A DNA stretch of 64,000 bases from Rutidosis leptorrhynchoides (GCF_046630445.1 NC_092337.1:363016001-363080000), one strand, 5' to 3'; counted from the first letter of the stretch, positions 33,626-46,519 are shown. Program-made: numbers and translations. The notes: a model not told the origin generated them from the sequence alone.

Positions 33626-34015
33626 TGTTAAACTATAATGTATTTCTAGATTTATCTAGAATTAACTATTAGTAAAAGATATTTAAGAGTAGATATTTAT
33701 GATGTAATTTAGTAGAGGTTACTAGATTAGAAAAGAAAAAAAATCAGATGATGCTGGAAGGATTAGCACCGACTTAATATGCCTATAAAAAGGCTTGGTG
33801 CATTCCAAATCGATGTACACAACAACAATAATCATTTCACTAATATAAAAATATTACTTTCAAAAGTGTCTTTTTTCACCTATTTTATATTTACCCAAAA
33901 TACCCCTCATCAATTGTGATCACTAATTAAATACATTTAACTAATCACTTAAAACTAAATAAACTATAAACCATTTTCTCATATTAAAAAATCTAAACAT
34001 ACTATAATTCTAACA
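33626..34015 (+). repeat. 5' LTR of copia B
   Basis: 390 bp. A TATA-like CTATAAAAAGGC (33782-33793) lies upstream of the likely transcript start. Confidence 0.93.
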
Positions 34016-34017
34016 AG

Positions 34018-34030
34018 TGGTATCAAGAGC
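34018..34030 (+). promoter_or_regulatory. Primer binding site of copia B
   Basis: TGGTATCAAGAGC, two bases after the LTR. This is the initiator-Met site form with one extra A that is common in copia elements. Confidence 0.85.
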
Positions 34031-34056
34031 TGTTTGGGCGTTCGTTCGTGTACACC

Positions 34057-36577
34057 ATGACTACCGTTGGTGCATACAATATTCCCGTCCCCATCTTTGA
34101 TGGCGACAACTATGATTTTTGGAGTATCCGAATGAAGACATATTTCCAAGCACAAAGCTTGTGGGATATTGTCGAAGTCGGGTTTACAAATCCAAAAGAC
34201 GACGAAACTCTGTCCGCGGAAGAACGGGAAAAATACAACAAAAATGTTGTAAGAAATGCTGCCGCTCTAGGTTACATCCAACAAGCCTTGACGCCGTCTA
34301 TCTTTCCACGAATCATGGGAGCTACGACAGCCAAAGAGGCGTGGAAGATTCTTTAAGAAGAATTTCAAGGAAATGTCAAGGTGAGATCCGTCAAACTACT
34401 AACTCTAAGGAGAGATTTTGAAAATTTAAATATGAAAGAGATTGAGACCGTAAAAGATTACTATTCTAGAATTAAAGAAATAGTAAATCAAATGAGAGCC
34501 TATGGAGATAACATAACTGATAAAAGGATCGTAGAAAAAATACTTATCAGTATGACAGAAAAATACGATCATGTCATTACCGCTATTGAAGAGTCAAAAG
34601 ACATCGAGACTCTGTCAGTAACGGAATTAATTGGCTCTCTTGAAGCATATGAGGCTAGACTGAGTCGGCGTAGTGAAAACTCACTTGAAAGTGCCTTTCA
34701 GTCTAAACTCAAATTAGGGTCTAAAAAATATAATAATGGGGGGAAAAGAATTTTTGAAGAAAAATCGAGAGGAGGAGAAAAACCCAGAACCGGGTTCGAT
34801 CAATCAAGAAAAAGCTATCCTCCATGTGGTATTTGCAAAAAGACAAACCACTTGGAGAAAGATTGCTTTCATAAAGGCAATCCACAGTGCAATAATTGTA
34901 GAAGATTTGGACATCTCGAAAAAGATTGTCGTTTAAAACAAAATCATCGGGCTAATTACACCGAAGAAAAAGAAGATATGCACGAGAATAACAATCAGCT
35001 ATTCTATGCTTGTCATGCTGCAAATGAACTAAACGACGACACTTGGTTCATCGACAGTGGGTGCAGCAATCACATGACAGGAGATGAGAAGCTATTTCAT
35101 AGTATCAACACCTTCGTCAAGTCTCGCGTCAAACTTGGGAATGGATCGCTTGTTAACACTAAAGGCAAAGGTACAATTACTGTTCAAACTAATAACGCCA
35201 CTCGATCTGTTAATGACGTTCTTCTAGTACCAAGCTTAGCAAGTAACTTGCTAAGTGTTGGACAAATGATGGAGCACGGCTACTCTTTACTCTTCGAAGA
35301 AAATTCATGTGTTATTCGTGACAAGAAAAACAACTACAAATTAATAGCTGAAGTGCCAATGGAAAATCGCAACTTTCCGCTTCGTTGGGAGTATATCAGA
35401 GGCACGACCATGAAAGTTCAAGTCGAAGAATCATGGCTATGGCATCGAAGATTTGGCCACTTTAACTTTCACGCACTAAAAACCCTCCAACAAAAGAATA
35501 TGATGAGAGACTTGCCAAACATAGAAGAGATCACCGACACGTGTTAAAGCTGTATGATGGGCAAGCAACATCGAAAACCTTTCCCTCGTGATAAAGCTTG
35601 GAGAGCGAAAGGTATACTAGAGCTGGTGCACACTGACGTTTGTGGACCAATGAGGACCCCATCTCTTAACCAAAACAGGTACTTTATTCTATTCATTGAT
35701 GATTATTCTAGAATGACGTGGGTTTATTTCATGCGTGAAAAATCAGAAGTATTTACGATATTCAAGAAGTTCAAGAACTTCGTTGAAAAAAGTATTGGCC
35801 ATTATATAAAGACACTAAGGAGTGATAGAGGAAAATAATATACCTCTACACAATTTAACAAATTTTGCGAAGATGAAGGAGTTAAACGCCAACTCACTGT
35901 TGGTTACGCCCCTAAGCAAAATGGTGTCTCTGAACGCAAAAATAGAACTGTAATGGAAATGGCCAAAACAATGATACATTAAAAAGGCCTTCCAAACAGT
36001 TTCTGGGCTGAAGCTGTATACACAGCTGTATATATATTGAATCGCTGTCCAACGAAAGCCGTAGAAAACAAGACTCCAATTGAGGCATGGAACGGAAGGA
36101 AACCATCAGCGAAACATCCATATTCCAAAGGAGAAACGTCACAAGCTCCAAGAAAAATCAGAAAAATCACAAAAAGGAATATTCTTGGGCTACAGCACAC
36201 AGTCTAAAGGCTACCGAGTCTATAACCTGAAGACTAATAACATCGTGATCAGCCGAAACGTGGAGTTTGATGAAGACGCTTCTTGGAACTGGGAAAAGGA
36301 CAAAGTTGAAAAACAAACATATCTGCCTCGGATATCTATGGAAACTCCAGACCAACAACTACTACAAGTTGAGCATTCTGAACAACAAGAAAGTACCGGT
36401 GAAACAAGCCCTACTACACCAACTTCTCCATCAACAAGATTACCTTTGGCGCAAGACTAGTCAAGTCCAGAGTCAACACCTGGAAGAGTCAAAGCGTTAG
36501 CAGAGATATACGAGACTTGCAACTTTACAACTATAGAACCTGAAAGCTATGAAGTTGCAGCCAAAGATGAAAAATGG
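34057..36577 (+). pseudogene. Copia B gag, protease, integrase, broken
   Basis: The first ATG after the primer site is 34057. Gag carries two CCHC knuckles (CGICKKTNHLEKDC and CNNCRRFGHLEKDC). Protease IDSGCSNHM and integrase acids in HTDVCGPM and NGVSERKNRT follow. In-frame stops occur at 34354-34356, 35545-35547, 35836-35838 and near 35980, and the C-terminal integrase region has lost a segment near 36110. A stop at 36458-36460 lies in the linker to RT. The element depends on other copies for gag and integrase. Confidence 0.87.
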
Positions 36578-38083
36578 GTGACTGCTATGAACGAAGAAAT
36601 AAGAATGATCGAGAAAAACAACACGTGGGAGTTATTTGATCCTCCAGAAAATAAAGAAATCATTGGAGTAAAGTGGGTTTACAAAACAAAGCTCAATCCT
36701 GATGGTTCTATACAAAAACATAAAGCAAGGCTAGTAGCTAAAGGCTATTCACAACAGCCTGGAGTCGACTACAACGAAACTTTCGCACCCGTAGCACGAC
36801 TGGATACTATAAGACCTCTTGTGGCATTAGCAGCTCAACGAAGGTGGAAGATTCACCAACTAGAAGTGAAATCAGCCTTTCTAAATGGATTTCTAGAAGA
36901 AGAAATTTACGTAGAACAACCACAAGGGTTTATTCAAAAAGGGAAAGAAGACCAAGTCCTGAAACTCAAGAAAGCCTTGTATGGACTTAAACAAGCGCCA
37001 CGCGCATGGTACAGTCGTATTGACAGCTACTTCACAAGCTCAGGATTCAGGAGGAGTCAAAGTGAACCTACACTCTACATCAAAACCCAAGGTAACTCTG
37101 ACACTCTCATTATTTCCTTGTATGTCGATGATCTAATATATACTGGAAACAATGAGAGAATGATACAAGAGTTTAAAGAAGACATGATGAAAACGTTCGA
37201 GATGAGCGACCTTGGATTGATGCGCTATTTTCTTGGCATCGAAATCAGTCAAGAAAATGAAGGCATCTTCATATGCCAAAAGAAATACACAGAAAATCTC
37301 CTGAATAAATTTAAACTATACGGTTGCAAAACTGTCGCCACACCTCTAGTTGCCAATGAGAAGATGAGACACGAAGATGGATCTGAGAAAGCAGACGCTT
37401 CAAGATTCAGAAGTCTCATTGGAAGCCTACACTATCTAACAGCTACAAGACCAGATATTATGTACGCAACCAGTCTACTATCCAGGTACATGCAAAACCC
37501 TACTCAAATACATTATGGAGCTTCTAAAAGAATACTAAGATACTTGCAAGGTACCATGGACTATGGAATATGGTACAAGCCTACTATAGATTCGAAGCTT
37601 CATGGATACACAGATAGTGATTGGGCCGGATCGGTGGATGACATGAGAAGTACTTCTGGATACACATTCACACTTGGATCTGGTGTCTTTTCTTGGGCAT
37701 CAAAGAAACAAGAAACAGTGGCACAATCATCAGCCGAAGCCGAGTACGTCGCATCCGCAAACTCAGCTAATCAAGCTATATGGCTAAGAAGAATACTTGA
37801 AGACATGGGCGAAAAACAAGATGACGCTACACAAATTTTCTGCGACAACAAGTCTGCAATTGCGATGGCAAAGAATCCTGTGTTTCATGGCAGAACAAAA
37901 CATATTGACATCAAGTATCACTTTCTACGAGAAGTCTCAGCAAAGAAAGATATTGAATTAAAATACTGCAAGACAGAAGAGCAGATTGCAGATATTTTTA
38001 CTAAAGCACTACCAAGACTCAAGTTCGAGTTTCTACGCAACATGCTTGGAGTAACACCGAAATACATTAAGGAGGAGTGTTAA
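36578..38083 (+). CDS. pol: Copia B reverse transcriptase and RNase H, open
   Basis: 501 codons without a stop. RT motifs in order: WVYKTKLNPDG, KARLVAKGYSQQPG, KSAFLNGFLEEEIYVEQP, LKQAPRAWYS and the catalytic YVDD (near 37120). RNase H has GYTDSDWAGS, SSAEAEYVAS and FCDNKSAIAMAKNPVFHGR, ending with the IADIFTKALP tail. The frame ends six bases inside the 3' LTR. The start codon given is the first Met in an open polyprotein frame, not a true gene start. It is the best preserved pol of the window. Confidence 0.9.
   Translation: MTAMNEEIRMIEKNNTWELFDPPENKEIIGVKWVYKTKLNPDGSIQKHKARLVAKGYSQQPGVDYNETFAPVARLDTIRPLVALAAQRRWKIHQLEVKSAFLNGFLEEEIYVEQPQGFIQKGKEDQVLKLKKALYGLKQAPRAWYSRIDSYFTSSGFRRSQSEPTLYIKTQGNSDTLIISLYVDDLIYTGNNERMIQEFKEDMMKTFEMSDLGLMRYFLGIEISQENEGIFICQKKYTENLLNKFKLYGCKTVATPLVANEKMRHEDGSEKADASRFRSLIGSLHYLTATRPDIMYATSLLSRYMQNPTQIHYGASKRILRYLQGTMDYGIWYKPTIDSKLHGYTDSDWAGSVDDMRSTSGYTFTLGSGVFSWASKKQETVAQSSAEAEYVASANSANQAIWLRRILEDMGEKQDDATQIFCDNKSAIAMAKNPVFHGRTKHIDIKYHFLREVSAKKDIELKYCKTEEQIADIFTKALPRLKFEFLRNMLGVTPKYIKEEC
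38069..38077 (+). promoter_or_regulatory. Polypurine tract of copia B
   Basis: AAGGAGGAG directly before the TG of the 3' LTR, within the last pol codons. Confidence 0.85.
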
Positions 38084-38466
38084 ACTATAATGTATTTCTA
38101 GATTTATCTAGAATTAACTATTAGTAAAAGATATTTAATAGTAGATATTTATGATGTAATTTAGTACAGGTTACTAGATTAGAAAAGAAAAAAAATCAGA
38201 TGATGCTGGAAGGATTAGCACCGACTTAATATGCCTATAAAAAGGCTTGGTGCATTCCAAATCGATGTACACAACAACAATAATCATTTCACTAATATAA
38301 AAACATTACTTTCAAAAGTGTCTTTTTTCACCTATTTATATTTACCCAAAATACCCCTCATCAATTGTGATCACTAATTAAATACATTTAACTAATCACT
38401 TAAAACTAAATAAACTATAAACCATTTTCTCATATTAAAAAATCTAAACATACTATAATTCTAACA
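38078..38466 (+). repeat. 3' LTR of copia B
   Basis: 389 bp, nearly identical to 33626-34015. Followed by ATATG. Confidence 0.94.
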
Positions 38467-38471
38467 ATATG

Positions 38472-39255
38472 CTCTGTAAACAAATTCTTCGAACCATCTG
38501 CCATAAAGATATTTGGGAAGCGTTGAAACAGTTTCCATAATTGTACGATTCCCTTCATAAACATCACAAGCTTTGATCCGGTGGTCATAACCAAAACTAT
38601 AAATACGCCCCTTGTGATGCGTGATATCTTCCAAACCATTAAGGACAGTTGTCCACTTTTCATCTCCAGACCGACAAGACGCTAGTGTCCCTAAACGTCC
38701 GCATAACATCACCACCAACGATGATTTAACAACGACCAGCTTCCTAAAAAATATACACCATTGTAAAGTGCTAATTCCAAATTCGGAAAAGGTGTATGGA
38801 AGATTGAGATTGATGATTTCACGTGAGAAATGATATATGAGTTTTGGAACATAATCGTCTCCGAAAGTTAAGAGCCACCCACCCGAAGGCATGCATAACT
38901 TACGACTTGCTTCTGGTAGCATTATCTTACGGATACAAAATAATTCTTGATGATCATCCTCTTTTTTCTTTGCATTAAACAGAGACGGAGTTTGCAAGCA
39001 GAAGTTCTTTTTTTGAACATTATCCTCTTTTTTGTCTACAAGAAATAGAGACGGAAAACGCGAAGGAAGTCCATTGGGGTAGTGATCCTTGTTAGCCGCC
39101 CGGACGGCGGCTGAACGCCATGATTTACATACTCCGGCGAAAGACATGTAATCTTCATGATACAAATTATGCTTCTTGGCTATGATTTCTAGTATTTCAG
39201 GGTGCATCTCGGACCAATCGATCGAATCTAAAATAGCTTTCTTCTTCAATCTCAT
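38472..39255 (-). pseudogene. F-box/DUF295 gene 3, N-terminal part, cut by copia B
   Basis: ATG 39255 opens a frame of about 260 codons with the F-box-like segment (MHPEILEIIAKKHN, FAGVCKSWRSAA) and the first propeller part (GGWLLTFGDDYVPKL, HFSREIINL, HHKGRIYSFG). It is close to the gene at 23529-24794 but lacks the Asp-rich insertion. The frame runs into the LTR of copia B a few codons after FEEFVYRA. The remainder is at 33213-33620. Confidence 0.88.
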
Positions 39256-41254
39256 TCTTATAACTTTATATAATACTGGAGTTACTATATCTCATTCTTA
39301 TAACTTCAATCTCATTCTTCAATCTAAAATAGCTTTCTTTTTCAATCTCATTTTTTTATGGCCTCGTGTTTTATAAAAGTTACAGTTTTTAAACAAAACA
39401 AAAAATTTGAAATTTTTTTATAAGACCATGATTAACGTTTGACGTGTTCGAGGCCCAATACGTCAGTTACACGCTTATAGCGTGGCGTGCTCAACCCATT
39501 TGTTTAGTGGCGTGCTAATTCTAACACTCGAGCATTTTATGACTGCCACTATTCTTTGTATTTTATTATATTATAATTTAATATATTTTAATATCTTTTA
39601 ATCCTTTTTACACCAAACTTCCAATCATATTTTAACAAATCACCGAACATGTCTCCCTATTATTTTCCAATTTACCAATGCCACGTCAACGCTAAGCACC
39701 CTACCTCACCCCTACCTCACCCCAACACGCCACTTTTGTCCACTACCTTTAAAAATGGTCTAAGTGGTCACCCATCTTGTAAATTTTATTTATTTTGAAT
39801 TAGTTGAGTGCATATTGGTTCAACTTAGACGCTTCATATGGCCATTGAGCTTGTGATCCAGCTCGTTATATTGCTTCATATCGCCATTGAGCGTGCCTCA
39901 ACCGTATGATTGTAGGTCTGAAAATGTATCCATTGCATAGTCGTTGGAGAATGTTTGAATCTGATTCTTTTGATCTTCTTTGCTTAGTTTAGAACCTGTA
40001 AAAGATGTGCAATAGCCTAGACATGTACTATAGTGTTAGGACCCATGGACTAAAAATGAATAGTGTAGATTGTAAAGGACCTTAAATTGAATGGAGGTAT
40101 TTGTGTAGGCTATAAATACCATCCCTATAAATACCATCCCTACGGTTCTTAAAAATTTAAGTCTTGCATTGTAACTCTTATGAGCATCCACTATGAATAA
40201 AATCATTACTTACTCTCTACAACCGAATATGATAATATCCCATACTACACAACCGAATCTACCTTTATGTGGTGCCCCAAACACGTGAACCTCAGGGAAA
40301 CTGGTCAAAACAATTGAAATCCTCTACCAACCGCTGAAAGTTTAGGTGCACAACGTGAGAGCCCTGGTTACCCATAAACTTTTAATGCCCACTCGTTTCT
40401 GAACCAGTGGTACTGTGTGCCGCGCAGTAAGGTTGCGCGCCGCGCAGCTGTGCTGAATAGGATGTGCTATTTTGTAAATTTTATAAATTCGAGGTTTTAA
40501 TTGTAAATATGTGAAAAATGGATTATTGAGCTAGAAAGGGGCTGGAAGTCTCATTTTACTTCCAGAGACTTCTTGAGAGCTCCAAGATTTGAGAGAGAAA
40601 GCAAACCCTAGAGTGAGTAGTGCAAATTGGTAAAGAGGGGGACCATTTCTGCCAATTTTGTTGCTCATCTGAGTGACTCCAGCTACTAAGCTTGGTTTTG
40701 ACTCAAGAAGTAAACCGTAATTCCAAAATTGTGTTCGATTAATGAGGTTATGGTTTGGGTTATTGGTGTTGATAAACCCTCAAATTTTAAAGATTTGGGT
40801 TTATTGGGTCTTGTAATTGGGTGTGTAATACTTGAATGTGGGTTTTTGTTTAAATGACCAATTTGTGTAAATTGATCTTGTTGTTTGGGTGATAGTTTGA
40901 GGATAAACTTATGTTTGATGGCTATGACGTTCATAAGAACACATCTTGTTAGTTAATTTGGAGATTTACTTTGAAATGGTCAAATTAGGATATGGGTCTA
41001 ATTTTGACTAATTTGTACCCAATTTCTTGATTAATGGTGTTTTGTGATGATAATCACTAGTTATTAGTGATTATCGGGATAACCCCTAGTGTGTTTTTGG
41101 TGTTAAGTGCAATAGGGTTAAATTGCACTTGTAAGGATTAAGGGGTTATATGTGTTGTGTGTTAACTAAATTGTGTTTCTAACTTATTATTTGTTAATGT
41201 ATTAGGTGAATTACTATTGACAGTTGCAGGAATTTAAGGTTGTTTAGCTAATAA
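39256..41254. other. Intergenic DNA between the F-box cluster and element D
   Basis: No gene seen. 39500-39770 is AT-rich and MITE-like. 40023-40260 resembles a short LTR or promoter (TATAAATACC repeated twice, 40110-40135). 40419-40447 contains the direct repeat GCCGCGCAG twice, 20 bp apart, in an unusually GC-rich patch. 41049-41075 is a perfect hairpin. The sequence 40500-41250 may be an old LTR into which element D inserted, but I cannot define its ends. Confidence 0.4.
41049..41075. repeat. Perfect inverted repeat
   Basis: GATAATCACTA and TAGTGATTATC, 11-bp arms with loop GTTAT. Confidence 0.75.
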
Positions 41255-44200
41255 TGAAACGTCCCGTTCATATTGATTATAAACGTTCCATATTAATTGA
41301 TTTTGTCGCGAGGTTTTGACCTCTATATAAGACGTTTTTCAAAGACTGCATTCGATTTTAAAACAAACCATAACCTTTAAAATATTACGACGATTATCAA
41401 ATAATGATAATCTAAAATATAGCGTTTTTCACACGACCATTACATAATGGTTTACAATAATATTACACATCAACATAAGTCTTCGAATGCAGTTTTTAAA
41501 CAATATTATACAAAAACCTTAATTTAGTATGCAACAGCGGAAGCTCTTAATAATCACCTGAGAATAAACATGCTTAAAACGTCAACAAAATTGTTGGTGA
41601 GTTATAGGTTTAACCTACATATTATTAAATCATAATAATAGACCACAAGATTTCATTTTTATAACACATCTATTATCAGGCATTTCGCAAACTGCATAGA
41701 GATAAAAATCATTCATATGTTGAACACCTGGTAACCGACGTTAACTTAATGCATAGAATATCCCCAAAACAGAACCTCTCGTCTGTATAATAATCTCGAA
41801 GTACTAAACCATCCATAACTTGAATGGGGGTTGTTAAGCCCAATAGATCTATCTTTATGATTCGCGTCAATTAGGGGCCATTTCCCTAATTCTTAGGCTA
41901 CCATACTTGAAGGGCGATATTCGGTTTAATAATCCAACCATAGAATGTAGTTTCGCATACTTGTGTCTATTTTGTAAAACATTTATAAAATCGCATGTAT
42001 TCTCATCCCAAAAAAAATAATAGATTTTAAAAGTGGGACTATAACTCACTTTCACATATTTTTACTTCGTCGGGAAGTAAGACTTGGCCACTGGTCGATT
42101 CATGAACCTATAACAAATATGTACATATATATCAAAGTATGTTCAAAATATATTTACAACATTTTTTTTAATACGTTTTAATGTTTTAAATATTTTCAGT
42201 CAGTTGTCCTCGTTAGTAACCTACAACTAGTTGTCCATAGTTAGATGTACAGAAATAAATTGATATATATTATCTTGACCCAATCCACGACCCATTGTAT
42301 ACATGTCTCAGGCTAGATCACAACTCAAAGTATATATATTTTTAGAATCAACCTCAACCCTGTATAGCTAACTCCAACATTACTGCATATAGAGTGTCTA
42401 TGGTTGTTCCAAATAATATATATAGATGGGTTGATATGATATGTCAAAACATTTGCATACATGTCTATGGTATCCCAAGATTACATAATATATTAGAATA
42501 CATGCATAATACAATATAAGTTAGCTAGGATATGATTTGTATAGATTAGTTACCAATTTTCACGTAGCTACAACAAGTAAAAATATCCAATCTTGTTTTA
42601 CCCATAACTTCTTCGTTTTAAATCCGTTTTGAGTGAATCCAATTGCTATGGTTTCATATTGAACTTAAGTTTATGAATCTATACAGAAAAAGTATAAGTT
42701 TATAGTCGGAAATACAGGTTACAAGTAGTTTTTGTAAAGGTAGTCATTTCAGTCGAAAGAACGACGTCTAGATGACCATTTTGGAAAACATACTTTCATT
42801 TTGAGTTTAATAATAATTTTTGGATATAGTTTCATGTTCATAAGAAAAATTATTTTCCCAGAAGAACAACTTTTAAATCAAAGTTTATCATAGTGTTTAC
42901 TTAACTAACCCAAAACAGCCCGCGGTGTTACTACGACGGCGTATATCCAGTTTTACGGTGTTTTTCGTGTTTTTAGGTTTTAAATCATTAAGTTAGCATA
43001 TAATATATATATAGAACATGTGTTTAGTTTATTTTAAAATTCAAGTTAGAAGGATTAACTTTTGTTTGCGAACAAGTTTAGAATTAACTAAACTATGTTC
43101 TAGTGATTACAAGTTTAAACCTTCGAATAAGGTAGTTTTATATATATGAATCGAATGATGTTATGAACATCATTACTACCTTAGGTTTTGTGGATAAACC
43201 CACTGGAAATGAGAAAAATATATCTAGCTTCAAAGGATCCTTGGATGGCTTGAAAGTTCTTGAAGCAGAATCATGACACGAAAACAAGTTCAAGTAAGAT
43301 TTCCACTCGAAATAAGATTGTTAGAGTTATAGAAATTGAATCAAAGTTTGAATATGAGTATTACCTTGTATTAGAAAGATATATTACTGTAAATAAAAAA
43401 GATTTCTTGAGGTTGGATGATCACTTTACAAGATTGGAAGTAAGCTAGCAAACTTGGAAGTATTCTTGATTTTATGAAACTAGAACTTATAGAATTTATG
43501 AAGAACACCTAGAACTTGAAGATAGAACTTGAGAGAGATCAATTTGATGAAGAAAATTGATGAATGAAAGTGTTTATAGGTGTTTTTGGTCGTTGGTATA
43601 TGGATTAGATATAAAGGATGTGTAATTTTATTTACATGTAAATAAGTCACGAATGATTACTAATATTTTTGTAATTTTATGAGATATTTCTTGCTAGTTG
43701 CCAAATTATGGTTCATACATGTGTTAGGTGACTCACATGGGCTTCTAAGAGCTGATCATTAGAGTGTATATACTAATAGTACATACATCTAAAAGCTGTG
43801 TATTGTACGAGTACGAATACGGGTGCATACGAGTAGAATTGTTGATGAAACTGAACGAGGATGTAATTGTAAGTATTTTTGTTAAGTAGAAGTATTTTGA
43901 TAAGTGTCTTGAAGTCTTACAAAAGTGTATAAATACATATTAAAACACTACATGTATATACATTTTAACTGAGTCGTTAAGTCATCGTTAGTCGTTACAT
44001 GTAAATGTTGTTTTGAAGCCTTTAGGTTAACGATCCTGTTAAGTGTTGTTAACCCATTGTTTATTATATCAAATGAGATGTTAAATTTTTACATTATCAT
44101 GATATTATGATATATTAATATATCTTAATATGATATATATACAATTAAATGTCGTTACAACGATAATCGTTACATATATGTCTCGTTTCGAAATCATTAA

Positions 44201-44501
44201 GTTAGTAGTCTTGTTTTTACATATGTAGTTCATTGTTAATATACTTAATGATATATTTACTTATCATAATACCATGTTAACTATATATATATATATCCAT
44301 ATATGTGACATCATATAGTTTTTACAAGTTTTAACGTTCGTGAATCACCGGTCAACTTGGGTGGTCAATTGTCTATATAAAACCTATTTCAATTAATCAA
44401 GTCTTAACAAGTTTGATTGCTTAACATGTTGGAAACACTTAATCATATAAATATCAATTTCATTTAATATATATAAACATGGAAAAGTTCGGGTCACTAC
44501 A
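41255..44501 (-). repeat. 3' LTR of chromovirus D
   Basis: 3247 bp, beginning TGTAGTGACCCG and ending GACGTTTCA in element orientation. It matches 62665-64000 over the part that is inside the window. Its terminal section shares blocks with the LTRs of element E (for example TCGGTTACCAGGTGTTCAA). The ORFs in it are short and not credible. Confidence 0.88.
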
Positions 44502-44517
44502 GTACCTACCCGTTAAA
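44502..44517 (-). promoter_or_regulatory. Polypurine tract of chromovirus D
   Basis: TTTAACGGGTAGGTAC directly before the LTR on the minus strand, preceded by GGGACGAAATTT. The same sequence precedes the right LTR of element E. Confidence 0.8.
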
Positions 44518-44536
44518 TAAATTTCGTCCCAAAAAT

Positions 44537-46514
44537 TTAAGCAGTTGGAGGTGTTGACGTATCTTCTGGAAATAAATGCGGGTATTTCTTCTTCATCTGA
44601 TCTTATCGTTCCCAGGTGAACTCGGGTCCTCTACGAGCATTCCATCGAACCTTAACAATTGGTATCTTGTTTTGCTTGAGCCTTTTAACCTTACGATCCA
44701 TTATCTCGACGGGTTCTTCAGTGAATTGTAGTTTTTCATTGATTTTAATTTCGTCTAAAGGAATAGTGAGATCTTCTTTAGCTAAGCACTTCTTCAGATT
44801 CGAGACGTGAAAGGTATTATGTACATTGGCGAGTTGTTGAGGTAATTCAAGTCGGTAGGCTACTGGTCTGACACGATCTAAAATCTTGAATGGTCCAATG
44901 TATCTTGGATTTAGTTTCCCCCGTTTACCAAATCGAACAACGCCTTTCTAAGGCAAAACCTTAAGCATGACCATCTCCCCAATTTCAAATTCTATATCTT
45001 TCCTTTTAAGGTCCGCGTAGCTCTTTTGTCGACTCTGAGCGGTTTTCAACCGTTGTTGAATTTGGATGATTTTCTCTGTAGTTTCTTGGATTATCTCCGG
45101 ACCCGTAATCTGTCTATCCCCCAATTTATTCCAACAAATTGAAGATCTGCACTTTCTACCATAAAGTGCTTCGAACGGTGCCATTTCGATACTCGAGTGG
45201 TAACTGTTGTTGTAGGAAAATTCTGCTAATGGTAGATGTCGATCCCAACCGTTTCCAAAATCAATAACACATGCTCGTAGCATGTCTTCAAGAGTCTGTA
45301 TCGTCCTTTTGCTCTGCCCATCGGTTTGTGGATGATAGGCAGTACTCATGTCTAGATGAGTTCCCAATGCTTGTTGTAATGTTTGCCAAAACCTTGAAAC
45401 AAATCTGCCATCCCTATCAGAGATAATAGAGATTGGTATTCCATGTCTGGAGATGACTTCCTTCAAATACAGTCGTGCTAACTTCTCCATCTTGTCATCT
45501 TCTCTTATTGGCAGGAAGTGTGCTGATTTGGTGAGACGATAAACTATTACCCAAATAGTATCAAAACCACTTGCAGTCCTTGGCAATTTAGTTATGAAAT
45601 CCATGGTAATGTTTTTCCATTTCCATTCCGGGATTTCGGGTTGTTGAAGTAGACCTAATAGTTTCTGATGCTCAGCTTTGACCTTAGAACACGTCAAACA
45701 TTCCCCTACGTATTTAGCAACATCGGCTTTAATACCTGGCCACCAAAAATGTTTCTTGAGATCTTTGTACATCTTCTCCGTTCCAGGATGTATTGAGTAT
45801 CTGGTTTTATGAGCTTCTCTAAGTACCATTTCTCTCATATCTCCAAATTTTGGTACCCAAATTCTTTCAGCCCTATACCGGGTTCCGTCTTCCCGAATAT
45901 TAAGATGCTTCTCCGATCCTTTGGGTATTTCATCCTTTAAATTTTCCTCTTTTAAAACTCCTTGTTACGCCTCCTTTATTTGAGTAGTAAGGTTATTGTG
46001 AATCATTATATTCATAGCTTTTGCTCGAATGGGTTCTCTGTCCTTTCTACTCAAAGCGTCGGCTACCACATTCGCCTTTCCCTGGTGGTAATGAATCTCA
46101 AAGTCATAATCATTCAACAATTCAATCCACCTGCGTTGCCTCATGTTCAGTTGTTTCTGATTAAATATATGTTGAAGACTTTTGTGGTCAGTATATATAA
46201 TACTTTTGACCCCATATAAGTAGTGCCTCCAAGTCTTTAATGCAAACACAACAGTACCTAATTCCAAATCGTGTGTCCTATAATTTTGCTCGTGAATCTT
46301 CAATTGTCTAGACGCATAATCAATTACCTTCGTTCGTTGCATTAATACACAACCGAGGCCTTGTTTTGAGGCATCACAATATATCACAAAATCATCATTC
46401 CCTTCAGGCAATGCCAATATATGTGCCGTACTTAACTTTTTCTTCAACAATCGAAACGCTTTTTCTTGTTCATCCTTCCATTCAAATTTCTTCCCTTTAT
46501 GCGTTAATGCAGTC
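44537..46514 (-). pseudogene. pol: Chromovirus D RNase H, integrase and chromodomain, broken
   Basis: From the E insertion site leftwards: RNase H ([39 protein letters not shown]), a stop near 45962-45966, and integrase with HHCC zinc finger ([22 protein letters not shown]) and the first two catalytic acids ([13 protein letters not shown]). The third position reads [12 protein letters not shown], where gypsy integrases have a glutamate. A stop at 44946-44948 follows, then the GPF-type linker and the chromodomain with FTWE, a stop, and the end at TAA 44537. The chromodomain normally guides insertion into heterochromatin. The protein cannot be active in this copy. Confidence 0.88.
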
Positions 46515-46519
46515 AAGGG
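46515..46519. repeat. Target site duplication of element E (left copy)
   Basis: AAGGG before the left LTR of E and again at 58142-58146 after the right LTR. It interrupts the RT/RNase H junction of D. Confidence 0.9.

Larger units (their letters stand above)
33626..38466 (+). mobile_element. Ty1/copia retrotransposon B inside F-box gene 3
   Basis: LTRs of 390 and 389 bp (33626-34015, 38078-38466) begin TGTTAAAC and end TCTAACA with very few differences. The duplication is ATATG. An initiator-Met-like primer site and a polypurine tract are present. The total is 4.84 kb, a normal copia length. RT and RNase H form one open frame, while gag to integrase has several stops and a small deletion. 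The near-identical LTRs indicate a young insertion, oriented opposite to the F-box gene it breaks. Confidence 0.94.

Noticed and set aside
44616..44810. Plus-strand open frame near the D chromodomain
   Set aside because: Lies antisense to the recognisable chromodomain and GPF-type linker region of D.
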